DNA from: an uncultured Eubacteriales bacterium
Lineage (GTDB): Bacteria; Bacillota; Clostridia; Oscillospirales; Oscillospiraceae
Length of the DNA stretch: 14,463 bases
NCBI GenBank assembly: GCA_900549495.1
Contig: UROL01000032.1
Span: 1 to 14,463, forward strand
Direction: 5' to 3'
The position numbers were made by a program, and so were the translations under genes. Under the pieces are notes generated by a model that saw only the letters and a list, made by a program, of their open reading frames with translations, searched no databases and was not told the origin of the DNA. Positions within the stretch are counted from its first letter, which is position 1; the number at the start of each line of letters is the position of its first letter. Below, one piece after another: positions 7,270 to 13,296 of the stretch.

Positions 7270-7395
7270 ATGAACGGAGCAAAGACTGACGAAAGAAATT
7301 ACTATGCTGAAAGCTACATTGCTTTAATCGAAGCAATTATCAAGGAAACAGCTTCAATAATCAAAGACATAAAGAAAGCAATGGGCGAGGTGTGA
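7270..7395 (+). CDS. Small helical peptide (41 aa)
   Basis: A short ORF from ATG 7270 to TGA 7393-7395: MNGAKTDERNYYAESYIALIEAI followed by a Lys- and Ile-rich amphipathic helix ending KKAMGEV. It lies 23 bp behind the PC4-like gene and ends two bases before the ATG of the initiator-like gene. The stop overlaps a GTG, and its last codons supply the GAGGTG ribosome site of the next gene. The ribosome site in front is GTGAGG. It fills an otherwise empty gap and looks translationally coupled. Function unknown; it could be a copy-control or accessory peptide, or only a coupling leader. Confidence 0.6.
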   Translation: MNGAKTDERNYYAESYIALIEAIIKETASIIKDIKKAMGEV

Positions 7396-7397
7396 AA

Positions 7398-8387
7398 ATG
7401 GGAAAGAAAAAACTACAAGGTGCAGACGGAATCAACTTCCAAATGCAACTTACAATAAAAGGCTTGGAAACCGTAACATTTCCAAAGGAAACTCTAACAA
7501 ATGAATCTGGCAAAGATATTGCATGGATTGAGTGCTTAGGCGGTAAAGTTTCTGCTTATGTGAATCTGCCACACGCAGTAAGACCAAACAACATTCAACC
7601 ATTTCAATTATCTGATTGCATTCAGATAGATTTGATTAGTGATAAGGTTATCGAATACATGAAAGCATACTTAAAAAAGCACATGAAAGGTAATTACTCC
7701 AACGAGATATTAAAGCAGTTGAATGTGTCAAGCATGGAGTGCAACATTACTATTAAATGTGTGGGCAAATGCAAACCGAAAGATGTAATCAATCTGTTTG
7801 AGAAATCAGTTGACAAAACTTTTATTGCGCAGGAAGCAAGGGACAAAAAGAAAACCTTTCGTAAGGACCAAGACAGCATTATATACAGAAAAGACCATTA
7901 TTACCGTTTGAAAGTTTACAACAAGTCTAAGGAACAAAATGATAAAGGAAATCCGTTAGTGGAAAGCAACCTTATTCGTGTTGAGTTTGTATTCTTAGAA
8001 CGAATGCTCGATAGTATGTATGCCGATAGAATGTCATTAGAGGATATTCTCACAAGAAAGTCTTTACGAAAGCTAATCGACCAATACCAAGAAACATTTA
8101 CTGATATATGCGAAAAGAACATTAAACCTATGCTGAATGGTTGTGTGCAAGAGGTGTTTGAATGTTTGACGACCTCTAACTCTGGTAAAGAAATTAGTGA
8201 AACTTTATACAAATGCAAGGAATGTATTGTTGATGTTGAGGTGCTACGCAAGGCATTGAAAAAATGGTATGCGTTTAAGAAACAGGGCGACAGGTCAAAA
8301 CAGGTCATTGCATATTATCGTGAAAACAATTTTGGTATGCCAGAAGATGTAATACGAACCGTAAAGCAAATGCACAATTCATTATAA
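7398..8387 (+). CDS. Replication-initiator-like protein (G2P/rolling-circle type, putative)
   Basis: A 329-aa protein from ATG 7398 (GAGGTG five bases upstream; an upstream GTG at 7392 has no spacing for it). The centre contains YYRLKVYNKSKEQ (about 168-180), then a charged linker, NLIRVEFVFLERML (191-204) and a long helical C-terminus. That order, a Y-x-K-x-x-E strand followed by an I/L-R-x-E strand, is typical of phage gene II/X (G2P) and related plasmid initiators by recall. I cannot point to a clear HUH pair or a definite catalytic tyrosine, so the call rests on layout. Context supports it: an ssDNA-binding protein precedes it, a palindrome with a CTGCGACCCC motif lies just downstream, and the rest of the element is recombination machinery. 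The alternative is a relaxase-like mobilisation protein. Confidence 0.55.
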   Translation: MGKKKLQGADGINFQMQLTIKGLETVTFPKETLTNESGKDIAWIECLGGKVSAYVNLPHAVRPNNIQPFQLSDCIQIDLISDKVIEYMKAYLKKHMKGNYSNEILKQLNVSSMECNITIKCVGKCKPKDVINLFEKSVDKTFIAQEARDKKKTFRKDQDSIIYRKDHYYRLKVYNKSKEQNDKGNPLVESNLIRVEFVFLERMLDSMYADRMSLEDILTRKSLRKLIDQYQETFTDICEKNIKPMLNGCVQEVFECLTTSNSGKEISETLYKCKECIVDVEVLRKALKKWYAFKKQGDRSKQVIAYYRENNFGMPEDVIRTVKQMHNSL

Positions 8388-8600
8388 AAGAGGGCTTCTA
8401 AGGTACTAATAATTGGTACCCTGCGACCCCAAAATCAAGAAAGTGCAAAACTCAAAATCTATGTGTAAAACAGCATTTATGAGTGTATAAAAGCCATTAT
8501 TTGATGTGTTTGAGCAAATTAAGAATTTCAAAAAGTGTCTATAAAGTAGACAGATACACAAACAGATAACAGTACATTAACATTAAGGGGGTGTTCACTA
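8388..8600. other. Intergenic region with candidate nick/origin site
   Basis: This 213-bp gap holds no ORF with a start signal. It contains the palindrome and nick-like motif at 8402-8430, and a small inverted repeat GTCTA-taaag-TAGAC near 8537-8551, possibly an operator for the next operon. TATAAA at 8540-8545 lies inside that repeat but has no matching -35, so the promoter of the downstream cassette is unclear. Confidence 0.4.
8402..8430 (+). other. Candidate rolling-circle origin or oriT nick region
   Basis: A 19-nt near-perfect palindrome (GGTACTAATAATTGGTACC, 8402-8420, one G-T wobble) is followed directly by CTGCGACCCC. The plus-strand string TACCCTGCGACCCC resembles the pMV158-family nick region TACTACG/ACCCCC, as I recall it, and a hairpin beside the nick is typical. 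It lies 15 bp past the stop of the initiator-like gene. The similarity is partial and from memory. Confidence 0.4.
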
Positions 8601-8810
8601 ATGCAGGTAGAACGCATATCAGCAGACATTACATTGAAGCATAAACCCAAAACGGGAACACAGGCTTACAATATGCTGATCGAATCTCTCAAAGCAGAGA
8701 TACAGGAAAAACAAGAGATTTTATCTCATCTCACACAAAATAAAGTAAAACAGAAATTCATAGAGAACTGGAATCCTACAACAAGGAGCGTGAACATCTA
8801 TGATATGTAG
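8601..8810 (+). CDS. Small coiled-coil-like protein (69 aa)
   Basis: The ATG at 8601 follows TAAGGGGGTGTTCACTA, an adequate ribosome site. The middle (QAYNMLIESLKAEIQEKQEILSHLTQ, about 22-47) is a strongly predicted amphipathic helix or short coiled coil; the C-terminus ends WNPTTRSVNIYDM. I do not recognise the family. It leads a four-gene cassette: its stop is 16 bp before the next ATG, and that gap contains the next ribosome site (GGAAGGAGTG). A role as an adaptor or regulator for the following DUF5681-like protein is possible but unproven. Confidence 0.65.
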   Translation: MQVERISADITLKHKPKTGTQAYNMLIESLKAEIQEKQEILSHLTQNKVKQKFIENWNPTTRSVNIYDM

Positions 8811-8826
8811 GAAGGAGTGATTTTCT

Positions 8827-9183
8827 ATGCCTTATGCTAAAGGACAAAGCGGTAATCCAAAAGGCAGACCTAAGCAAACCGCAGAGCAGAAATCACAAAA
8901 GGAGCAATTTCAGAGGTTGCTTAAATCTTCTACCGTTGAAGCTCTGCAAAGCATAATCCAGATTGCCAATGACAGATACAACAAGGACCGATTCAATGCT
9001 TGTAAGTACATCATTGACAAGGCTTATGGTGCAAATACTGCTTTTCTTTTAGACGGTACAGAAGATACTGCTCCTACTGTGATTAGGATTGTTCCATACG
9101 GTAAAGAAAACGAGGACTGGAACGAAGATGACTGGGAAGAAGAATGGAACAATGCCCCAGATGAAAACGAGGTAGATGAATAA
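8827..9183 (+). CDS. DUF5681-like / small-terminase-like protein (118 aa)
   Basis: The N-terminus carries KGQSGNPKGRPK (residues 5-16), the signature I associate with DUF5681, a domain seen in phage and mobile-element proteins, some next to or resembling small terminase subunits. A helical middle (QFQRLLKSSTVEALQSIIQIANDRYNKDRFNACKYIIDKAYG) could be the DNA-binding or oligomerising part. The tail from residue about 93 is extremely acidic (EDWNEDDWEEEW). It starts at ATG 8827 behind AAGGAGTG. Its stop TAA shares its last A with the ATG of the next gene (TAATG), so the two are coupled. No large terminase or portal lies in the element, so if it packages DNA it would need a helper phage. It could equally be a DNA-binding accessory protein. 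Confidence 0.65.
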   Translation: MPYAKGQSGNPKGRPKQTAEQKSQKEQFQRLLKSSTVEALQSIIQIANDRYNKDRFNACKYIIDKAYGANTAFLLDGTEDTAPTVIRIVPYGKENEDWNEDDWEEEWNNAPDENEVDE

Positions 9184-9320
9184 TGGTTAAGATTACAAAC
9201 GGAACAGTTACCACAGAGGTAACGCAAGGTGCGTATGATACATTCTACAAGGAACAAGGATTTGTGATTGTGTCAGACGAAAACGAAAATATCGAATGGG
9301 AGGAAGAAGAAAATGGCTAA
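9183..9320 (+). CDS. Small acidic phage-like protein (45 aa)
   Basis: The ATG at 9183-9185 overlaps the previous stop and the ORF ends TAA 9318-9320, overlapping the next gene by 8 nt. The protein reads MVKITNGTVTTEVTQGAYDTF, then a short strand YKEQGFVIVSD and an acidic end EWEEEENG. Short proteins of this style (VTNG, then GAYxxxY and a hydrophobic strand) occur in phage head or tail gene clusters near the connector genes; that likeness is from memory. Overlaps on both sides and the lack of a gap make it a real gene. The coding tail GGGAGGAAGAAG serves as the ribosome site of the next gene. Confidence 0.7.
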   Translation: MVKITNGTVTTEVTQGAYDTFYKEQGFVIVSDENENIEWEEEENG

Positions 9321-9996
9321 AGTCAATACTATTGCAAACAACGGGCTGACTATCGTTGAGAACTACAATAAACTGCTTGAACAGTTCAGAAAAACAAAGA
9401 CCATTGATGATGTGCGTATTCTGGTTGCAAGTGTCAGAGATTTTATTTCTGTGTATAAGCGTGTAGATAAGAACATGGTAAATGAAATCTATGGCAAACT
9501 CCAGAGCAAATTGCAGGATATGGTTGCTGAAAATGCTTTTGTGTATGACCGTATGAATAACAGGGTTGAGGAAATCCGCAATCGTGCTTATGACTATGCA
9601 AATGAAAAGGACGATACACAGGCAGTACAGAGCAAAGCACTTCAGCTTATGTCTCAGATGCCTAAGGTAATGAACAGCAATCATGCGAACCGTATTACTA
9701 AGGTTTTGACAGATTCTATCAATTCTGGTGTTATCGGTAGCAAGGCCGTTCTGGAACTACTTAAATATCCTGCTTATGCTGATATGGTATCTGCAAAGAT
9801 TAGGGAGCGTGCTTTTGAGGGTAGCAAATCTTCTGCTGAACAGGCTTTTGACAGATTGAAAGAATCTGAACTGAAAGAAGCCGAACAGGGTCTTGCTTCT
9901 GTGTATATGCAGGGATTCCACCTTAGAAACATTGAAAAACAGGTCAATGCGTTTAAGAAGCCTTCCGCATGGAATCCAGACGAACAGACAGCATAA
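9313..9996 (+). CDS. Helical protein of unknown function (227 aa)
   Basis: The start is ATG 9313, with GGGAGGAAGAAG immediately upstream; an in-frame extension to 9268 lies inside the previous gene and is rejected. Almost the whole protein is predicted alpha-helical and charged: ENYNKLLEQFRKTKTIDDVRILV near the start, KNMVNEIYGKLQSKLQDMVAENAFVYDRM in the middle, and long Glu/Lys/Ala helices to the C-terminus. No membrane segment, Cys motif or known active site is visible. A scaffold-like or structural role would fit its place after small phage-like genes, but I do not recognise the family. It is the largest product of the cassette and so the likeliest key player in whatever the cassette does. 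Confidence 0.75.
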   Translation: MAKVNTIANNGLTIVENYNKLLEQFRKTKTIDDVRILVASVRDFISVYKRVDKNMVNEIYGKLQSKLQDMVAENAFVYDRMNNRVEEIRNRAYDYANEKDDTQAVQSKALQLMSQMPKVMNSNHANRITKVLTDSINSGVIGSKAVLELLKYPAYADMVSAKIRERAFEGSKSSAEQAFDRLKESELKEAEQGLASVYMQGFHLRNIEKQVNAFKKPSAWNPDEQTA

Positions 9997-10217
9997 AGGA
10001 TAAGCCCAGAATAACACAGGATAATCCAGATTGAATCAGAAGTCATAAGGTAATGTATTCCTATGGTATAGGATAAAAGTTCACCAGAAGTCAACAGAGA
10101 ACCTCTGGGGATAAACATAAAATTGAGAATAAAATAAATCGGTCACTAAAGAATAGTCCAGTTGTCCAGACGGAGCAAACACAAAAACATGGACAACAAT
10201 ACAATAGTTCAGATGAA
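9997..10217. other. Non-coding spacer with CCAGA repeats and an inverted repeat
   Basis: No ORF of note. CCAGA occurs repeatedly (about 10006, 10026, 10084 and 10166), including GATAATCCAGA (10020-10030), an exact 11-bp copy of the left-end site at 6636-6646. An 8-bp perfect inverted repeat, GTTGTCCA (10161-10168) and TGGACAAC (10190-10197), lies about 60 bp before the Xis-like start. A weak extended -10 (TGGTATAGG, 10064-10072) is the only promoter-like string. Confidence 0.45.
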
Positions 10218-10255
10218 TTTGTATTCGTGTCCCTAATCGAAAGGGAGAATACAAA
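10218..10255 (+). promoter_or_regulatory. RBS-sequestering hairpin before the Xis-like gene
   Basis: TTTGTATTC (10218-10226) pairs perfectly with GAATACAAA (10247-10255). An inner TCCCT (10230-10234) pairs with AGGGA (10242-10246) around AATCGAA. Only GTG (10227-10229) is unpaired in the 5' arm. The ribosome site AAGGGAG is inside the 3' arm, and the ATG follows the last paired base. A tiny ORF (ATG 10213, seven codons, stop 10234-10236) runs through the 5' arm and might open the hairpin when translated, though it lacks a good ribosome site. Confidence 0.75.
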
Positions 10256-10534
10256 ATGGCAAAGAAGAATAATACAAACAATACGAACACTTTACCAGAG
10301 CAGGAGTTTAACTTTATTGTATCAGATGTACGCATTCCTCGTATGGTGCCTTTACAGACTCTTGCAGATGAATCTGGTATTTCATATAAAGCACTTTGGC
10401 AGATGTGCAAACAGAACAAAATCGTGCATATTAAGTCCGGTAATAAGTTTCTTGTGAATGTGGATAAATTCATTGAGTTTCTCAATACCGGCGAAACGGA
10501 GGTTGAGGGCAATGACGGAGACAACACAGCATAA
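10256..10534 (+). CDS. Excisionase-like helix-turn-helix protein (92 aa)
   Basis: After a flexible Asn/Thr-rich N-terminus, residues about 30-76 form a small winged-helix/MerR-like unit: VPLQTLADESGISYKALWQMCKQNKIVHIKSGNKFLVNVDKFIEFL. This fits excisionase (Xis) and helix-turn-helix DNA-binding domains of mobile elements: helix, turn, recognition helix with W and K, a basic wing and a closing helix. Xis proteins bend DNA at att sites and turn the integrase toward excision. Translation is probably controlled by the hairpin that hides its ribosome site. Its last 23 nt overlap the HNH gene. A transcriptional regulator of the element is the main alternative. Confidence 0.65.
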   Translation: MAKKNNTNNTNTLPEQEFNFIVSDVRIPRMVPLQTLADESGISYKALWQMCKQNKIVHIKSGNKFLVNVDKFIEFLNTGETEVEGNDGDNTA

Positions 10535-10919
10535 AAGCAATACACCCATTGAATGGGAGCAAGCCGAGGGATTTTCAAAGTACCTTATTTCTACTGACGG
10601 GCAGGTTTACAGCCTTAAGAGTGACAGACTCTTACCGCAAGGCTTTACCCATAGAGGATATAAGCAGGTTGATGTGTGCAATGATGAGGGAATCAAAAAG
10701 CACATGAGAGTTCACAGGTTAGTTTACATGGCACATAAAGGTGCAATTCCAGAGGGTATGCAAATCAATCATAAGGACGAGAACAAAGCAAATAATTGTA
10801 TTGACAATCTGGAACTTATGACAAATAAAGAAAATTCAAGCTATGGCACTCGTAATGCACGAATCAGTCAATCAATGAAAAGATACAGAGCAAAACAGCG
10901 AGCAATGGCAGCTTGTTGA
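10512..10919 (+). CDS. NUMOD4-HNH endonuclease
   Basis: A 135-residue protein from ATG 10512, chosen because CGGAGG lies nine bases upstream; an in-frame ATG at 10458 lacks this. Residues about 14-56 (EWEQAEGFSKYLISTDGQVYSLKSDRLLPQGFTHRGYKQVDV) match the NUMOD4 DNA-binding module. Residues about 67-108 (VHRLVYMAHKG, INHKDENKANNCIDNLELMT) match HNH_3, with His68, His87, Asn95 and Asn99 as likely active-site or zinc-site positions. A basic tail (MKRYRAKQRA) would help DNA contact. Such enzymes are free-standing homing endonucleases or nickases of phages and mobile elements. Overlap with the Xis-like gene indicates co-expression. Whether it is a passenger or helps the element move is open. Confidence 0.88.
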   Translation: MTETTQHKSNTPIEWEQAEGFSKYLISTDGQVYSLKSDRLLPQGFTHRGYKQVDVCNDEGIKKHMRVHRLVYMAHKGAIPEGMQINHKDENKANNCIDNLELMTNKENSSYGTRNARISQSMKRYRAKQRAMAAC

Positions 10920-10923
10920 TGTG

Positions 10924-10949
10924 GTATCAGAATTTATAAAATTTGATAC
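10924..10949. repeat. Imperfect palindrome GTATCA...TGATAC
   Basis: GTATCA (10924-10929) and TGATAC (10944-10949) flank an AT-rich, largely self-complementary core (GAATTTATAAAATT). It lies just behind the HNH stop. The string TTTGATA(C) recurs at 11028-11034 and, inverted, at 11046-11053, so a protein recognising it would have several sites here. Confidence 0.45.
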
Positions 10950-10975
10950 TATCTCTAAAGGCTTAAAAATAGGGT

Positions 10976-11032
10976 TCAAAAAGTACAAGATAAAACTTTT
11001 GATTATTCTCAAAAAAGAGGTGTACTTTTTGA
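10976..11032. repeat. Perfect 12-bp inverted repeat with 33-bp spacer
   Basis: TCAAAAAGTACA (10976-10987) and TGTACTTTTTGA (11021-11032) are exact inverse complements. The right arm contains the -35 (TGTACT) of the promoter driving the recombination operon. Binding by a dimeric or looping regulator is the obvious possibility; a cruciform or recombinase site is another. Confidence 0.65.
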
Positions 11033-11049
11033 TACCTGCCTGATATTAT
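11021..11049 (+). promoter_or_regulatory. Promoter of the recombination operon
   Basis: TGTACT (11021-11026), a 17-bp spacer ending in TGA, and TATTAT (11044-11049) match the layout of the element's other two good promoters. The start is predicted near 11056, immediately before the LexA-type box. Confidence 0.6.
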
Positions 11050-11060
11050 CAAATCAGAAA

Positions 11061-11074
11061 CGAACAGTTGTTCG
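11061..11074. promoter_or_regulatory. LexA/DinR (SOS) box
   Basis: CGAACAGTTGTTCG matches the Gram-positive LexA consensus CGAAC-N4-GTTCG at all ten fixed positions. It lies about +6 to +19 from the predicted transcription start and 22 bp before the first ATG of the recombination operon. LexA bound here would block transcription until DNA damage. Confidence 0.75.
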
Positions 11075-11095
11075 ACAAAGAAATGAGGTGTTCAG

Positions 11096-11296
11096 ATGAA
11101 CGATAAGTTTAAGAATGACAAGCTAAAGTTTGAACTTATCAGAAACGCTGATTTGGTGTGTACGGATTGCCTATACAAATATGACGATACGAATATGCCA
11201 TGCAATGTTTCTAAATGTGAGATGTACGAAGAAAAGCCCTCTACCGTTATTGATGGTGGAAACTGCGATTTATACGATAAGGGGGTGTCAGAATGA
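11096..11296 (+). CDS. Small Cys-rich protein (66 aa)
   Basis: Starts at ATG 11096 behind GAGGTG. Its Cys residues fall as LVCTDCLYKYDD (CxxC), then MPCNVSKCEMY (C-x4-C) and a final GGNCDLY, a pattern that could bind zinc. I recall similar short Cys-rich ORFs beside recombinase genes in Firmicutes elements, without known function. The stop TGA overlaps the ATG of the serine recombinase (ATGA), so they are translationally coupled. It is the first gene behind the LexA-type box. A recombination directionality factor or recombinase cofactor is a reasonable guess. Confidence 0.75.
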   Translation: MNDKFKNDKLKFELIRNADLVCTDCLYKYDDTNMPCNVSKCEMYEEKPSTVIDGGNCDLYDKGVSE

Positions 11297-11934
11297 AATA
11301 TGTAGCTTATCACAGGACAAGCACAAAGGACCAGCACTTAGACAGAGGAATTGCAGAACTTACCAAGTATTGCAAAACACATAATATCCAGTTGTATAAA
11401 AGCAAAGTTTATACAGACCAGAGAACAGGTAAAGACTTTGACAGGCCACGATATATTATGTTGAAAGAGGAAATCCTTGAAAGTGGTGATGTGCTGATCG
11501 TCACAGAGCTTGACCGATTAGGGCGAAATAAGGAAGCCACACTAAAGGAATTACGATTCTTTAAGGACAACGGTATTCGTGTTATGGTGTTAGAATTGCC
11601 CACAACATTGATTGACCTATCAGCTATGGAAAACTCAATGGCTCGTATGATGTTAGAGACTATCAATAATATGATGATTGAGTTGTATGCAAGCATGGCA
11701 CAGGTTGAAATTGAGAAAAGAGAGAAAAGACAGCGAGAAGGCATTGAACAGAAAAAGGCTCGTAGAGAATGGGACGATTATGGCAGGCCAAGAGTTATGG
11801 ACCTTGAAGAATTTGCTACCCACTACCGCTTAGTACAGCAAGGGAAAAAGAAACCATTTGAGCTTATGCGTGAATTAGGCATGACGAAGCCTACCTTCTA
11901 TCGTTACAAAAATCAAATTGAGAAAGGGTGTTAA
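11293..11934 (+). CDS. Small serine recombinase (resolvase/invertase family)
   Basis: A 213-residue protein, normal size for a resolvase/invertase. The catalytic motif YHRTSTKDQ has Arg8, nucleophile Ser10 and Gln14. The Arg-rich LDRLGRN motif (Asp74, Arg75, Arg78) is intact, as is the long E-helix (SMAQVEIEKREKRQREGIEQKKA) with conserved Glu and Arg. The C-terminal FELMRELGMTKPTFYRYKNQI is the helix-turn-helix that binds the cross-over site. Such enzymes resolve multimers, invert segments or integrate DNA. It sits between the Cys-rich gene (ATGA overlap) and the tyrosine integrase (ATG two bases after its stop), so all three are one translational unit. Having two recombinases of different chemistry in one operon suggests separate integration and resolution or inversion roles. 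Confidence 0.92.
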   Translation: MKYVAYHRTSTKDQHLDRGIAELTKYCKTHNIQLYKSKVYTDQRTGKDFDRPRYIMLKEEILESGDVLIVTELDRLGRNKEATLKELRFFKDNGIRVMVLELPTTLIDLSAMENSMARMMLETINNMMIELYASMAQVEIEKREKRQREGIEQKKARREWDDYGRPRVMDLEEFATHYRLVQQGKKKPFELMRELGMTKPTFYRYKNQIEKGC

Positions 11935-11936
11935 AT

Positions 11937-13250
11937 ATGGCATCAGTCAACAGAGTTGAATATAAAAGCGGTAGAGTTGTCTATCGTATAGTAATCTGTA
12001 TGGGTTACGATAATAAGGGTAAGAAACTGGTTAAGAATCTTACATATTCGGTCAATCAGTCAGCAACACCCAAACAACAAGAACGAGAAGCGAAGAAGTA
12101 TGCTATGGATATGGAAGATAAATTAAAATATGGCTATGACTTCAATGCAGAAAAAATGTCATTTGAAGATTTTGCATACAAATGGCTTGAGAGTGTTAAA
12201 GATAACATTGCTTATGGTACTTATGCAGGATATAAACAGGCATTAGAAAGCCGAATCATTCCCTACTTTAAGGGATATAAAGTAGCTCATATAAAAACAC
12301 CACACATTGAAGCATTTTACAGAACTCTGGTTGATGACTACGCAACAGGTACCATAAAGAGATTTGCTAATGTATTGAATCTGATTTTTAAGACAGCCAA
12401 GCGTTACAGCATGATTGAGAACAATCCTTGCCAAGACGCACAAAAGCCAAAGAGAAAAGACGAGGACGAGGGATTAAAGTTCTTTACACCAAAGCAAGCA
12501 TTGATGTTTATGAAATCTCTGAATATGTCATACGAGGTAACCTATAAAGGCCATCAGCGTATTGACGATACAGGTAAACCGTATTATGTGAATGAGTACA
12601 CAGAATCCTATACTGTGCCGACACAATATAAAGTGTTCTTTACTCTCTCATTGTTCTGTGGATTCAGAAAAGGCGAAACACTTGCTTTGCACTGGAACGA
12701 CATTGACTTTAAGGAAAAGAAAATCTCTATTTCAAAGTCTGTGGGTATGACGGAAAACGGATTTGATTATAAAGAGCCTAAGACAAAGAAATCTGTCAGA
12801 AAGGTATCTATTCCAGATGATGTAATCCCACTTTTGAAGCAGTATCACTTTGAGTACATACAGACACGATTTAGTCATGGTACTGCATGGCAAGGCGATT
12901 TGAGCAATGGCGGTAATCTGTTCATTCAAGCAGACGGAAAACTTATGGGGCATACAACACCTTATCAGTATTTCACAAAGCATTTACACCGCTATAATGA
13001 ATGGGTGCAGAATAATCCAGACAAAGCAAAGGCCGAGGGATTAGAGGAATTACCGATTATTCCGCTTCATGGGTTGAGACATTCATGTGCTACCCTGCTC
13101 AATTATCTGGAAGTCAACATCATTGAAATATCAAAGACATTAGGCCATTCAACCTGTTCCACTACAATGAACATCTATGCTCATAGCTTTGAGGAACAGC
13201 AAGAGGAAGTAGCAACAAAGGTAAATGGGTTCTTACGATTGAACGCATAA
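11937..13250 (+). CDS. int: Tyrosine integrase (phage/Tn-type)
   Basis: A 437-residue integrase from ATG 11937, with AAAGGGTG seven bases upstream; the GTG at 11928 is too close to that site. Residues 1-70 form a small N-terminal arm-binding region, residues about 75-165 (FEDFAYKWLES to NNPCQDA) the SAM-like core-binding domain, and the rest the catalytic domain. Active-site residues are all visible: Arg244 (CGFRKGE), a Lys in the TKKSVRK hairpin, His378 and Arg381 (LHGLRH), His404 (LGHS) and Tyr414 (NIYAH). An insertion at about 200-230 (GHQRIDDTGKPYYVNEYTES) follows the style of Tn916-like Firmicutes integrases. It catalyses integration and, with an Xis, excision. It is the third gene of the operon behind the LexA-type box. 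Confidence 0.95.
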   Translation: MASVNRVEYKSGRVVYRIVICMGYDNKGKKLVKNLTYSVNQSATPKQQEREAKKYAMDMEDKLKYGYDFNAEKMSFEDFAYKWLESVKDNIAYGTYAGYKQALESRIIPYFKGYKVAHIKTPHIEAFYRTLVDDYATGTIKRFANVLNLIFKTAKRYSMIENNPCQDAQKPKRKDEDEGLKFFTPKQALMFMKSLNMSYEVTYKGHQRIDDTGKPYYVNEYTESYTVPTQYKVFFTLSLFCGFRKGETLALHWNDIDFKEKKISISKSVGMTENGFDYKEPKTKKSVRKVSIPDDVIPLLKQYHFEYIQTRFSHGTAWQGDLSNGGNLFIQADGKLMGHTTPYQYFTKHLHRYNEWVQNNPDKAKAEGLEELPIIPLHGLRHSCATLLNYLEVNIIEISKTLGHSTCSTTMNIYAHSFEEQQEEVATKVNGFLRLNA

Positions 13251-13255
13251 ATAAT

Positions 13256-13288
13256 TGAGAGCCAGAGGAAAAAATCCAAAGGCTCTCA
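13256..13288. terminator. Hairpin between integrase and convergent RHH gene
   Basis: TGAGAGCC (13256-13263) pairs perfectly with GGCTCTCA (13281-13288) around a 17-nt loop. It is 6 bp past the integrase stop and 9 bp before the end of the opposite-strand gene, so it could end transcription from both sides. T-tracts are short in both directions. Confidence 0.6.
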
Positions 13289-13296
13289 TTTAGTCA

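Noticed and set aside
9208..9684. 158-codon minus-strand open frame
   Set aside because: It is antisense to the coupled plus-strand cassette; Cys/His-rich composition is typical of a shadow frame.
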